Assembly: GCA_900074885.1 (NCBI GenBank) | Contig: FJUW01000009.1 | Span: 124,001-188,000, forward strand | Direction of reading: 5' to 3' | Length of the DNA stretch: 64,000 nt | DNA from: Rhynchosporium graminicola | Lineage: Eukaryota; Ascomycota; Leotiomycetes; Helotiales; Ploettnerulaceae | Shown: positions 46,449 to 59,549 of the stretch, one piece after another | How positions within the stretch are numbered: the stretch's first letter is position 1 | Layout: every line of letters begins with the position of its first letter | Program-made: the position numbers and the translations under genes | Notes under the pieces: model-generated | Told to the model about the DNA's origin: nothing | The model's database searches: none | The model's input: the letters and a program-made list of their open reading frames with translations, nothing else

Positions 46449-49400
46449 TTATGCTTCCAACGCCTTGAGTGATCTGTCAAGAGCAGTTTGCACACCAGGA
46501 GAACGCTCATTCTTCCGCGCCTCAACAATCATCTTCTTCATTTCCGCCTTCAGATCATCCCTCCCATCCTTGAACGTCCCAAAAACGCCTCCTGCGAGAC
46601 ACTCGACGACCATCTCGGCAGCCTCAGCTCTCTTCAATCTCAAATTCTCGATACCAGAACCACTCGACACATCCAAAACAGCGAAGAACTTCAAAGCTAG
46701 CTCGTAATGGTTCGATCCCTGAGTGTGAGTTTTCTTCCGGAGACCGTCAAATAGGACTTTCGATCGCTCATACAGCTCCAGATTCGTAGCGACGGTGACT
46801 TTATTCGATGTTGTGACAGTCTTGACAATATCTAGAAGTTCTGGTAGGTGTGTAAGCGGAGATGGATCTAACAGCTTTATATTTACAGCTTTGAAAAGAG
46901 CGGATACACCAGCTGTTGTGGCAGCAGGCTCGTAGGATTTGTTTCCATCTTTGATGTCGTCGCTCGTATCCATCTTATCTTCGCTATTGAAGTCTTCAAG
47001 TACAGGAGTGATAATGTTATAGACGTCGTCAAACATGTCTATGTCTGTTCGAGCCTCACTGTAATCACCGAGACTTGTATAAGCATGTGGCCGGTAGGTA
47101 TCGTTATTCCGCTTAGCCTCCCTAATCGCAATCTTCTTCATCTGAGCGGCGATACTTGGCTCGGCACTCCAGAGAGCTTTGCCAGATTTCGTGAACTTAA
47201 CAAACGCGTCAAGAACTTTCTCCTTCCCATCAAACGTTTTGAGTGCAAGAGCTTTTTCTAACACGGGCCAAATAGCAGCCGCATTTGCACCGCTAATTTC
47301 GCTCCCTGATGAGACCACAACATCTGCAATAGTTAAAGCAGCTGTGTGCTTAATTGTCCATTTGGGTGATTCGAGTCGCTCCACCGCTATCTCATTAATC
47401 TCTTTCGAGTAAAGGACAACGGCGCGAGATCCTCCAACATTTTCACCCCAAGTCTTTTCGAATTGTTCCTTGACATGTTTATCAAGGTCGTGCTTGGCAA
47501 AGAAAACAAATGGCAAGAAGTCTGCTGCTACGGAATTGAATCGATCCGTGGCGAATTTTGAGACAGCGTAGATAATCTCTCCAGATACTTGACGATGTGT
47601 CTCATCTTCTGCTTTGAAATACAAGCTCTCAGCATGAGCAGCAAGTCTCACAAGACCCTCGTCAGATGCAAGTCGTGAAATATAGCCAGTTGATCTCGCA
47701 TAAGCAGCACTGACAGCATTATTCCGGTCTAGCACCGCCTTTTCGGTAACTTTGAGGAAAGCATCTGCATGAGGTTTAAAGACAAACGCATGTCTCATGG
47801 CAAGACTGACGAGGACGCCGGCACAACCAATCTTAGATGGCATTCCGATGGATGTTTTGATGGCGTTTTCAAGTCGGAAAGCCATATCTTTCATGGTCGG
47901 TTCATCAAGTTGATCCAGGCATTTCTCTATTCCCTCCATCAGAGGGGACTGAGAGACAGCAGTCGATCGTGCATTATCAATCTTGGCCTCTGTCAAATTG
48001 TACTGAGCAGCTCTCAGATAGACATAGTCAATGCCTTCTTGCTCCATCGTACTCAATAGGCCTAAAAGTTGTTCGACCTTATCAATTAGCATCTTTCTTA
48101 CCAAAACCAGAAACAACAAATGCCGAAAATAACTTACCAGGCTCGGAATGAACGGTAACAAAGCTTTGCCACCATTCTTGATAATTTTGAGGACAGTAAT
48201 TGTTGCAAAAATGCGGACTTCTTTGGCCGAACTCTCCATGCCTTGCCCCGACAAAAGAAACGGCAGAACTTCTTTCAACATTGCCTGTGCATGTCTGGAC
48301 TCTGTTCCGGCTTCAATTTGACGCACGAGAGTGTTAGTTAAAACCATACTCAGCTTCAGTGCTGCTTCACGAACAGAACCTTTGATATCATCGAGAACCT
48401 TGAACGCAACCTGCCAAATAGCAGACAAATGTTTTTCGTACTTGTCGAACTCGCGTCCTTGAACAAGATCAGCAATAGCAGCACAGCTAGCCTGTCTCGT
48501 TCGCCATTCCTTGCCTAGAACACTCTTCAAAAGGTCTGCCAAAATTTCTTCAAAGTACTGGTTTATGGTGGCACTCGAGTCCTTGACGAGAGCTGTCCAA
48601 ATGTCGTTCATCGAGCGCTGTACGTTCGGATTCGGATCGAAACGGTATCGGTAGAGCTTAGGGTATAGTTTAGGGTCTACTTCAGACTCCGACAAGATAC
48701 TACTCAATCCGAATCGCCCGAAAGCAGCACGAGTCGACCATGTAGCGGCATTTGAAGCAAGGGACATGAACTTGTAAACAAGACTTTGATCTCCAACCTC
48801 ATTTGCGAGAGATATGATGTCTTTGTATGAAGTGACAGAGTTTCCTTCGCCTGTTGGCAAGGCTCCCGGCTCGAATAGTTCAGTATCGTCATCAACCTTT
48901 AGCTGAGCAGATGTACCAGTAAATGATGCAACTAGATCCTTCACAAGTTTCTCTCTGAGGTCCTTATCGCCTTGTTCGTAGACCAGACTTAGGCCGCGAG
49001 AAGCGGTTTCTTGGACAAGTTCATCTCGCGCAGAGAGCAGTCCCATAAATGCTGCTTGACATTCTCTCAGCCGAGCTTGGATTTCGCTGAGGTGACCACA
49101 ATTCTGAATGAGGCTGAATAGCCATATGCCAGATGCTTTTTTCAGAGAAGGCTTAGTTGTCTTGCAATCTTCAAGCAATCTCTGTAATACTTTCTCAAGC
49201 GTCAGATGTTTCTTGGGCCTGCCGTTGTAATTGGCATCGACATCAAGACTCAAGAGAAGAACATCCGAATCCCAGCAAGCACCTAAGCAGCTGATAGCCT
49301 CACCGACAGTGAAATGAACTTCGGCTTGCTTGATTTCGAATAGACTGTAAAGTCCGGTGAGTATGAGGTTGAGCGTGCTTTCTGTATCAGTCCTGTCGTC

Positions 49401-52357
49401 CAATTCCGCGGTAAAAATGGTAGCCAGACGGCCCAGTGCCGCGATTGACTTTTCATTTCCTTTCTTTGCGTCCGCCGTTAAAAGCTCGACTACGCCAGCC
49501 GACTTAGCAGACGACGAGTCAAGCTGCGCTGCAGTAAGGACACCGGACGCACTCAATTGGCCAACTGCGTTAAGCACGGCTTCGTTCGTCGATGTATCTT
49601 TGGCACCACAGAGTATCTCCAACAGCGAAGCAACAGCTTTCTGAGCGGTGGTATGATTCCAGGACTTAGCTCGTCCATAGAAGCAGCTTCTGCTAAGTGT
49701 GAAGCCAAGGGCTATGATAGAGCCGTGGACTTTATTCGCGTCTGCTCCGACAGCAGTTAACCACGGCTTGATATCTGTGATCAAGGATTCAATTGCGTCA
49801 TCAACAATTTGATCGGTGTTTGCAGGGTGCGGTGCTAGAATGCCGAATGCCTGTGCTGCAACGAAACGAGTTGCGACATTATTAGATTTGATGGAAGGCA
49901 ATAGCTCAAGTGCTCTTCCAGAAATCTTGCCGATGACTTTACTAGGAGCGATGGATGCGATGTCAACAAAACATCTACCGCAATCAGGAAGTCCATTGCC
50001 ATCGTTGCAAAGCATTCCTTCAAAAGAAGCTGTGAGGAAAATGAATAGAGCATCCTCATCAATGGAATGAACATGCTTCTTCATAGTTTTGCGAGAGTCC
50101 TTATCGGAACGAAATAATACATCCAGCTGTCGCTCCCAATCCGCATCGACCGTCAGCGGCGTCTCGGATTTTTGGAGAGCAGAGATCAGAAGCATTCGAC
50201 GACAGTAATTGACAGCAGAAGGAAAAGCGTTGATTTTCGATCCCGAAAAGTTGCCAAAGACAGACACAGAATCAACATCCATGCCGCTCTTCATGCTATT
50301 GGCGATGCTCGAACTCTCAATAATGCTTTGCGATGTGAAAAAGACCTTCACCATCTCGTCCCAGTCAGGCAGAGGACACTCAGAAGATCCCGCTACCGAG
50401 TTTAAGAGTCGATACCAATATGGGTCCTATAAAGAAGTCAGTCCAGAAGCCATGATAACTCATTCTTCTAGGCTTAGCCATACCAATCCTTTTTTGCCTT
50501 CTTCCACTACATCACTGCGCTCGTCAGTGCGACCACCGAGGGCGAGTATATCGATCCATCGTCCGACGACGTCACTATAGTCAAGACAACGATTTGCCCA
50601 TCGTACCGTAGCAGAGCGGGCTCCTCTCACAACAGCATCGCCCTCCTCTAATGTCATATACTTGAGTAGTAGTAGTCGTAAATCATTTCTCAGGTTTTCA
50701 CTCACTGGATAGAACTCTGGTTAGCAACATTCAACAAAATGGAATCATGGCAAGTAATTCTCACATGGTGGAGCAAAAGCATTTAGCAGACTTGACAGAG
50801 CGCCTTCAATGCTTACAAAGATGGTCTCCGAAGAACCTTCTTCGGTCAACGACCGGAAAAGCCACCGGACGAGAGATAGGTCTTTCTCCACTACAATGGA
50901 TGGAGTGGTTTTGGCCAAAGATCCTAGTGTTTCATAGGCCAGGGCACGTAGAGCAGCAGCATCTGCAGACCTTTCGTGGGGCACTGGCCATCCTTGGTCT
51001 TCGATGTAAGTTCGCATGAAGCCAACTAGCTGAGGTGCAACTTGAGCTAAATCTCCAGCACAGCCTATCCTAGCAACCCAGTTCATGTAATTGAAAAGGG
51101 CATTTCTGAACTTCACAGTTTCAAGACCTTTGGCGGGCATATTTGTATTATCGTCTGGCGAGATTGCCTCTTGTACTATTTGCACATTCAAGTCAGTAAT
51201 TTGAATCACTTTCATAATCTAGCACTGACTTCCAACACCATGATAGATTTGGGGCTTCGGAAACGTACCAATCTTAACAATCTGTTGTGGAAATGTTGTA
51301 GACACAGCGGATTTGGTCAGCAAAACTAGCAATTTAGTCTGCAGAGCAGGTTTCAGTGTGAAATAAATATTCAAAAGCTTTTCGATAGTCTTGGGTACCT
51401 CTAAAGACATCGTTGAACGCTTGAGCAGGTCATCGCCAACGCCAGAAATCCGCGAGTTGGAGTCACCCGATGCAAAAAGGGCAGGAAGAAATCTCTCGTC
51501 ATCGGTAAAGGCACCACTTGAAAGAAATGCTAGTACTAGAATTTTGGTCTGGGTCAGATTGAGTCCTTCCTCAGACGATGGATCCCAAGTCTCTTGTTTC
51601 CCATTAAGAATTAGGAACTCATATTCAGGCACAGTGAGACCAGGGCAAGTGACGCCAGAAGCACTGGACCGAATCACAGAAAGAAGCATGAGCTTGCCGA
51701 ACCACGACGCTATAAATTGCGCATCTTCAATATGACTGTCGAGCCCCAGATGGGTGCGCAATTCAGTGTCCTGTTGACTACCACGTAATGGAATGCGAAG
51801 CTGAGGTAGGAGCCGAAGGAACAAGTTGAAGATGTTAGCACAGGTGGGCTTTCCAGCATCTTTTGCAAGTCCATGAATGATGGTCGGCAATAATGCCATT
51901 TGATCCTGAAATGTTGTTAGTAGGGTATTATGATTTCGCCACAAGAGCCTTCCTCACCGACGATGATAATTTTCCGACGCTTTGCTGAATAAACATAAGG
52001 TCGAAATGTCGTATCATGGAAGAATCTGGATTCTCCTTGTACTGCTTCAGCAGAGCAGCAACCGGCAATACAATATTCCTGAGGAAATTAGTAAAATGAA
52101 TTTCCGTTACGGAGCGTAGTCACATGCAGCCAATCTTGTTTTGACTGGTCAGGGACTCAAACATACTGATTTCCAGCGAGCCGGATTTTGATGTGCTGGC
52201 ACGTAGAGACGACCTTATTTCGAACTTCTGCATGTTCGCTCGCAAGTTTCAGGAGCAGGGGGGGCAAGTATGGCTTCAAGATGGATTCCAGTTTGTCATC
52301 TTTGGCGAGTGCAATTCGCATCTCCACCTTGCCCACCAAGTCCAACTCTCGATCCAT
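46449..52357 (-). CDS. ECM29: proteasome-associated HEAT-repeat scaffold ECM29
   Basis: Seven minus-strand exons: 52167-52357, 51958-52078, 51269-51905, 50765-51175, 50484-50704, 48138-50426 and 46449-48077 (1832 aa; yeast Ecm29 is about 1870). Ecm29 tethers the 19S regulator to the 20S core and checks proteasome quality. Family-specific stretches: RELDLVGKVEMRIALA at the very start, LPVAALLKQYKENP, IRHFDLMFIQQS, FRNALFNYMNWVARIG, GWPVPHERS, and EQLLGLLSTMEQEGIDYV. The rest is HEAT-like helices. The intron between the third and fourth exons (51176-51268) was chosen by phase and alignment among several donors. The last intron (48078-48137) is 60 nt with no stop in frame. The start at 52357 is just after an in-frame stop; it matches the family N-terminus. 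Confidence 0.95.
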
Positions 52358-55300
52358 ACTCTACCGACGGAGGGCGAATCGTTCGTTGCTTTCGGAGTGA
52401 AAAGCTATCAAAGGAGCAGACTATCTTGACTTCTGTTGTCTATCTGTTTGTTGGAGGTGAAGCTAGGAAATGGATTCAGAGGGAACTTTTTTGAAAGCTC
52501 ATCACGACTCAAGTTGGGATTGCGAAGCGCTGGAATGGCCACAGGAGAGTATTGAAATATGGCAAAGTTGAATAGATCAAACAGTCAATGGCACATTCTT
52601 GTGAAAAATAATCTCATGCCTTCTATACCTACGTACTCGTTGTTTGCCTCCAAGCTCCGTTCCGCACGGACAGTCGGGACGGAAAAACTCGGGGTCCGGC
52701 CATGGCTCCGGGGTATCTCTCCATCCTATTTCTGATGCTTCACTTGATTCAACCACTGTCCCGATGAAATGGAAACTGATCATTACCGCCAGTTCCGAAA
52801 ATAATGTGCCTGCTAATCATATTAAGTTGGCATTGTTAAATGGTGCAGAAGTATATACGGGCCCTATCATGCCAGGGGGCATGGCTGTCTGAGCAGCTTG
52901 GGCACCTCGCTCGCGATGCGAGCATACCCAAGTCACGACACAGCTTTAGCACTTTACTAAACTGTCATAAGAAGATCACGGAAATCTATCAGGACTTTGA
53001 CTTGGAATTTTTAGGAAGTCAGAAAATCGTGTTGGCACTTCTTATTTCTCGTTGAGATAGTACTCAGCTTTACCAAAGACGGCCACTTTTTTGGGCATTG
53101 ATAAGCACCATCCTGTCGGCTAAACCCTTGTCTTAATCAAAGACTGAACGTAAGCGTATGGAGTAGAAGGAATCTACTTATGTGATAATGACTTGTATTC
53201 AAACATTCCAGACTAGACTCTTCCCAGGGCGATACGCCCAGATAATATGATCACTGAGCATGCCACTCCGGTCCGCTCCCTTCTAAGTATGCGATTTGGG
53301 AATACACCAGCATCATCCGTCCATACTAATACTACTTTCAAGCTTAGGGAAATAACACTTATCTTCAGACACTTATACCGCCCTGTGAAATGTCCCTTCT
53401 CCGAGTTTTGACTTAGGAGTGCGACCAACTCAGGTCCAAGAGACTGGTGGGCCACGGTTAGATAATCTTCAACGTCAATAGGATAAATTGTGAGGCAAGG
53501 TCTTCGGACCGTCATGGTTAAAGTTCTAGGTGATATATCTTGTTGGAAACTTGAGCGGCTAATCAAGGCTCTCTTTCTTGATGCCAATTGTATGCTCGTA
53601 ATGGTCGAGACCAACATAATCACCCGTCCGTGATCAGAACCATTCTTTAGCCAGTAAAATCAGGTCAATGATGCTGCCGAGTCTCCTTTGCTACTCTATT
53701 TGCGACAAAAGCATTTGAGCTGTCGAGATTGACAATCAAAATGCGGATACTGTGAGCTGCTATTAGGTATCTGGAGGATAACATCAAAACCTTCATGAAG
53801 ATGTACTCAGACGGCACCCTGATAAGAGAAAAAAGGGTAAAACCTTGCATCGCAAAGCATATTTACCATCTCCTACGTTCAAGCCCTAGGACGGACTCCT
53901 TGGTACTCGCCTCAGGGAATTTCGGCTCTCTGCCAGTGCCGAGCTTTACTCCTTCTCACTGTTTTTAAAAAGCCGAAACAGTTCCCCTCCATTGCAGTCA
54001 CTGAGCCCTTGAGCGTTTACGATCAATCTCCTACTTGCTAATACTCTGTATTTCCTCTGTGCCTAAGTATAATGGCGATGTACCCATTTCGAAAAGATCT
54101 TGAGAGCTGCGAAATCTTCCGAAATCTAGAACAGTCACCTTCAATGCAAGGTTGCCGTCTTCCTTTCATAGCTCCTAAACAGCAAGCATGTCTTCAGCCA
54201 GCATTTGCTTCCTCAAGCAATCCTCCGCCCGAGAGCCGATGAAGATCCCTCCACGTTCGAAAAGTGGATGTTGGCATGTTTAGTATCTCCCTTCTGTATC
54301 TAATCACCTGCTCATATAAATTCCTAGGACTTTTCAAACTCGCAGTATTGCCAGCAAGTCTCTACCACGGTCCATAAGTAGCACCCTATGTAAACTAGCA
54401 TCCGAAACAAAATCAGGCTTAAGTTGACGAGGAAATGAAAGTAAACGCACAAAATCACGAACCTAAGCATTTATCTTTCTCCTCGGTTCTTGTTGAATCC
54501 ACCAGAGCTTTTCAACATCGTATTTCACGTGAAAGCATACCTCGGTTTGCAGGAGAAGCCTTCTGTTTCAAGCGTAGCAGTAACTTCAAAGCTGAATTTG
54601 CTTTAGTTCGATGGTGCATCATTGACATATCTGGTATTATTATTGTTGCTATTGATTGAAATTGCTGCACATGAGTTAAAAATGTGACATAACCGCTACG
54701 ATTAGCTTCTGCGAATCATTTCCATGCGGCAAGCGCTGACTCTTCAACACGCACGCAATATGTACTGGGGCAGCCGGCGATCTAAGGCTTGATACTGAAA
54801 TCTAAATTAACACCTGCTGAACCGAAAATACTCCAAGCGGTTATCATGTCCGTCTCCAATGAACCAATCGACGTGGGATCCATCGTATTGCCGCTATTCA
54901 TGGTAGGTTCCTGTACGCAAAAGCGGGCGGAAAAAGACACGGCTCTTCGATATTTGATCAAAGTCGAGAAATATGGGTATGGGGGAGCTACAGACAATAT
55001 GCGAAGGCTATTTAAGAATATCTACGAGAAGCACCTTTTTGCTTTCGTGCACAGGTGAAATGCGCATTCGGTGGACTGGATTGAGGAGATGGACCGGGGT
55101 GCACAACGGTTGATCATGTGCGGGCTTTGAGGGTGTAAAGAGATATATTCAGAGACAAAAAGGCGATGGTTGTTACACTCGTGCTGAATCTATTCATAAT
55201 GAAGGATTTTCATACAAAAATCCTCACTACACTTCGGAAAGCAAGATAAAGAAATAAGTGTCTTGAGACCAGGCAGTGAAGCGGTTTGGAAATCTCGCAG

Positions 55301-56347
55301 TAGACTCGAGATTTGTTATTATCATTTTGAGTAACTCATCAATCGATTTTGCGACTTCCAATTGTCACTTGATTTCATAATGTGCAGAGGAAGTTCATGA
55401 CATAGCATGGAGTTGCAACCTTGAACTGCACCCGACCATTACTTCTCGATTTCCAAAGACCAAACTGCCTAGCCTCGTATAAACAGTCAATTACTAGGTA
55501 CTCGAGTGATATCAGATTTCCTACTCCTCGCTAAATTTCCCGCTTAAAGCTCAAAACGTCGGCATTATCGGGACGTGTATCGAAGTTGTGGAAGGCTCAA
55601 TTGCAACTTGATTCGTGGGGTAGGCAAATTGCAATCATTCTTCTTCCAAATATAACAAGCAAAAGAAGCAGCAGTGTGTGTTTGGTGGGACGGAAACTGG
55701 TTGATCCATAATAGTCTGAATATGCTGGAATTCGAATCATTTCCAGAATTCCCTTCCTAATGAATGTTTACGTTGTACCTGTTTCTACCTGAGTTAAGCG
55801 AGAAGTCGGTGGTCCAGTGGAGCATATTCGTCAGATGCCGAGGGGGAACCAAATCATTTCCAGAGAAAATCAAGCTTAGAGTATCTGCTTGCCTTTAGAG
55901 CCTGAGTGAAGACCTTGACAAGCTACAGGTCTTGATCGATAATGATCATCGTCAGCCTCGCCTCCGTTCATAATCTGTCAGCCTTCTAGTGGGGGCTAAC
56001 TACCTACCGGCCCCTGCTTAGTGGGAACATGGGTGTCGGGAATCAGGAAGTTCACTTTCAAATAAGTACAAACTGCTTCACTACCATATATCAGTGTCTG
56101 GATATACATAAAGTTCACCTAATTTTGATATTCTCGCTGTAGTCACGAACTCATTAGCCACGAGTTGCGACAAGCGACCAGGATCTGTACTTTAAATTCT
56201 GGGACAAACGCAAACGCAAACGCACCCCGCCATCAGGGTTTCTACGTCACGTCAACAGCATCCTTCTGCCTCAAGCCTCACTTTTTTTCCTCGCGACTAC
56301 TTTGCAGAGAGTAACTGCAAGATTCTGCATCCATTCTCGAGTTCACC
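52358..56347. other. long gene-poor divergent region with a transcription-factor remnant
   Basis: Four kilobases separate ECM29 and the UBX gene. The only coding signal I trust somewhat is the transcription-factor-like C-terminal piece at about 54789-55058. A 136-codon minus frame at 53213-53623 and a 56-codon frame at 54072-54242 have no family match. AT-rich patches and scattered stops suggest decayed sequence. Confidence 0.45.
54789..55058 (+). pseudogene. C-terminal fragment resembling a fungal Zn2Cys6 transcription factor
   Basis: The 89-codon frame reads like the last segment of fungal-specific transcription factor domains: NEPIDVGSIVLPLFMVGSCTQ, then ALRYLIKVEKYGYGGATDNMRRLFKNIYEKH. 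In intact genes this corresponds to the final helices (often LPLFxxGC...L...G..N...A....IW). No start, zinc cluster or linker can be found upstream in a consistent frame; stops crowd the 54640-54790 stretch. I read it as a relic. Alternatively it is a small unrelated gene. Confidence 0.4.
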
Positions 56348-58057
56348 ATGGAAGAAAATATCGAACACTTCATGGCCTTCACAGGTGCCACTGCCGAAGT
56401 TGCTAAACGGTACCTTGGCCTGACTGAGAACGATGCACAGCAAGCTATACAGCTTTACTTCGACTCCCCCGATCTTGCTACTGGAGTCGATAGCATCCCA
56501 CAAGCATCTTCGCCCTCAGTACCTACTTCTACACGACCACAAAGTGGCGCCCAAGCCTCTCGAAGACTTGACGCCACCGACTCGGACAATGAAGACTTGA
56601 TGGACATAGACTTTAATGATGGCAGCGATGATGAAGTATCGCGAGTAGCAGCTATAAGCAGAGCTGCAGAGCTAGAGGACGACGAGGCTATGGCTAGGAG
56701 AATGCAAGAGGAGATGTACGCGGGTGGAGATGCCAGCGGGGGGCATGATGCGGATGGAGTTCGAGCACCTATCGGACGGAAGACAGAGACTCTCGTTGGG
56801 GGACCCGGGGAAGACTACGCTCCAGATGACATGCATGCTGCGCTCCTTGAACAAATGCGACTGAGGGCACAACAACCCAGTGAACAAATGAGACTGAGGG
56901 CACAACAACCTAGGACTCGTAGGTTTTCAACTCTTCATATTATCCATAAACACTGACATTTTCAAGCTCGCCTGGGAGTTTTCAATCAAGCACCAGTTTC
57001 ATCCATCTGGGAGGAAAACGCAGACCCCGCTGCACGTCGTCAAGGGCTCGCCCGTGCAACTGGAGGTGCGTCCGAATCATCGACCAAGAATCAACGACTT
57101 GCAGAGTTATTCCGACCACCTTTCGAGCTTATGCTACAAGTGCCATGGGATGTTGCCAGAGACAAGGGTAAGGAGGATGCTAAATGGATCTTGGTTAATG
57201 TTCAGGATCCCTCGTTCTTCGACTGCCAGTCACTCAACAGAGATATATGGAAGCATGAAGGTATCAAGGAGCTCGTGAAGGAGAACTTCATTTTCATTCA
57301 ATACTCCAAGGACGACCCACGCGGCGCTCAGTATGTCCAATACTACTTGCCCCAAAAGGACAGCGATTCGGCATACCCACATATTGCTATAGTTGATCCC
57401 AGAACAGGAGAGCAGGTTAAGGTTTGGTCCGGCCCACCAGTACCGCCTGCTGGGGAGTTTCTTATGCAACTTGTTGAGTTTCTCGATCGCTATAGTCTGG
57501 ACGTTACCAAGAAGAATCCCGTTGCCAAGCGGAAGCCAGAGAAGTCCAAGTCAATCGATGTTGACCGCCTCACCGAGGATGAGATGTTGGACCTTGCCTT
57601 GAAGAACAGCCTTGCAAACAATGATTCGCCTGGCCCGAAGCCAGATGACCCAGATGATCTGACCAAGAGTTTCGGAGACGTTAAGGGAAAGGGAAAGGAG
57701 GTCGAAGAAGAAAATACGGCCGAAAAAGCAAACGTTAGCGACATACAAGCAGACACACCCTTCTCAAAAATATCGTCCACCAATCCTCACACCGAACCCG
57801 CCACCGGTTCTCGCATTCAGTTCAGACATCCAAACGGTCGTGTTGTCCGTAAATTCAACAACGATGATACTGTCAGAAGCATTTACGAATGGTTGAAGGC
57901 AGAGCCACTAGAAGGCAAAGAGGGCATCGCATTTGAGTTGAAGGAGGGTGGTGGAATGGGCAAGGAGACACGGGACTTGATTGAGTTTCTGGATGTGACT
58001 ATCAAAGATGCGGGCCTTGGTGGCGGTACAGTGATGGTTGAGTTTCTGGAGGATTAG
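56348..58057 (+). CDS. UBA-UAS-UBX domain Cdc48 adaptor (Ubx5/UBXN7-like)
   Basis: Exons are 56348-56918 and 56967-58057 (553 aa). The domain order is UBA-like (1-45, FMAFTGATAEVAKRYL...AIQLYFDSP), an acidic linker (DSDNEDLMDIDFND), a UAS thioredoxin-like domain (about 220-370, KWILVNVQDPSFFDCQSLNRDIW, PHIAIVDPRTGEQVKVW), a UIM-like helix (TEDEMLDLALKNSLA, about 393-407) and a C-terminal UBX domain (IQFRHPNGRVVRKFNNDDTV...). This is the UBXN7/Ubx5 layout, which links Cdc48/p97 to ubiquitylated substrates and cullin ligases. An 11-residue segment (EQMRLRAQQPS) is duplicated in tandem just before the intron. The intron is 48 bp with donor GTAGGT. Confidence 0.93.
56848..56910 (+). repeat. 33-bp in-frame tandem duplication in the UBX gene
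   Basis: Units begin at 56848 and 56881 and differ at only one base over the aligned 30 bp (CGA versus AGA, both Arg). This means a recent, frame-neutral duplication in the linker between UBA and UAS domains. Confidence 0.85.
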
Positions 58058-59549
58058 ATGTCGTGTTCTATGATGGAATTTCACTTCACGACATAAAGGA
58101 TACCATGCATGGCGTTACGATATCTGCAGAGCCATTTCATTTCGGCATTGTCTTTGGGGCCCATCTCCAGATCGAGATATTGGGACTGGCGTTTACCCTC
58201 TTGCTTCCATGCCTGCTTCTGTTATTGGCTCTGCATGTAGAAAGAAGGCTTGGGTGGATAGGAGAACCAGCTATGCATAGATGATGAATTGAACGAGCAC
58301 CAAATTACATCTCTCAGGTAACATAACATTTCTATTTCATTGTGTCTAACCTGTGAATTCAAGTGACCCTTTGAACTAGCCAGTAGCCAGACGAGATTGA
58401 AAGAGCTACATCACATAGAGTCATAACATATCACAGAATATTACAAGAAATCAATCTTCAAGCTGCCTCAAATCTGGGTGACTTTGCAAGAGCGAGAGTG
58501 GTAAAGATATTGAGTTTACTGGTTTGCTAGATTGCCAAATCACTTCGTCCAAGAAGGCTTGGGTAGCCTCATACGTACGACTCATGGCTAACTGAGTGGA
58601 AGCTGATTTGCTTGCATATCTGAGTTTCTTACTGGCTACCTATCCACCTATCGCTGGGACCTAAACAATTGAAATTATGATAATCTGTGACCCCTGGCTG
58701 ACATCAACACGCCAATCAATGGCTAAGTGTGCAAATGGCCAAGGGCTCGGAGCCATTGGCTGACTTGGGATAACAACAAAAACATTCCGAGTCTTCTTCC
58801 GTCGGTATTTCCACGCGACAAAAGAAAGACACATTGTTTCATCTCCCAGCCAGCGGATGCATTTCCTAAGTTCCCTTTCGGACTCTGCTTGAACTCTACT
58901 CCGCCCTACATCTATTCTCCTGGTTCCCTTCTCCGTCTTTGCTTCATCTTGGGCTGAAGTAAGCTGAGCTGAGTTGCGATTTGTCGGCCTGCCCCGTCGT
59001 GTCGTGCGTACCTTCCCCGGATTCTTGAAACGCCTTCTGTATTTGGATTGGACTGGATTGGATCCCATTCCTGCCTGGGCTCTTGGTGGAAACCAGTTTG
59101 CTTTTCTTCTTTCATTGTTCTCCGGAGGGCAGAGTAAAGTCCTAACTCTCGAATAATATTCACCTGTCATTAAGTTTCCCATATTGTACACATTCTCCGA
59201 GTCCAATTTCGCTTTTTCAAGTTCGAGTCCGCTCTGGCTTCGACCCCACCATCACCACGTTAAAGAACGACTCTCGCGCGCCTCTTGCTCATTTACGATA
59301 CGAAACTTGCGAACATTATCTTTTTTCGGGTGCGCATGACAAGATATCGTGTCGCGGATCGAACCGAACTCCGTTCATGCTCAGCGCAGCTTTGCCTGAC
59401 TCCTGCGTCCGCGGCGGCTGTTGCAACCAGATTCTGCGGCAGACATCCTTGCCAATAGAATAGTTCTTAGGGATATCCCAGGAGAGTGTGAGCGTCGCAG
59501 AATCAAAGAAGTACATCTTGTCTGTTATCCTCTAGGAAAAACTTGCACA
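58058..59549. promoter_or_regulatory. upstream region and probable long leader of the GCK-III kinase gene
   Basis: About 1.5 kb between two plus-strand genes. From about 58780 the plus strand is pyrimidine-rich, typical of a long fungal 5' UTR. The opposite-strand 181-codon open frame (58661-59206) is its low-complexity mirror and not a gene in my view. Confidence 0.45.

Noticed and set aside
51176..51300. Alternative ECM29 exon starting MKVIQITDLN at 51215
   Set aside because: Joining it to the upstream exon needs a weak GTTAAG donor; the GTACGT donor with the acceptor at 51176 keeps phase and restores the family sequence.
53213..53623. 136-codon minus-strand open frame
   Set aside because: No recognisable motif and composition like chance reading of intergenic DNA; the neighbouring stretches are full of stops.
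58661..59206. 181-codon minus-strand open frame
   Set aside because: Low-complexity mirror of the pyrimidine-rich leader of the kinase gene; no domain, Arg/Ser-rich, and it runs against the transcribed strand.
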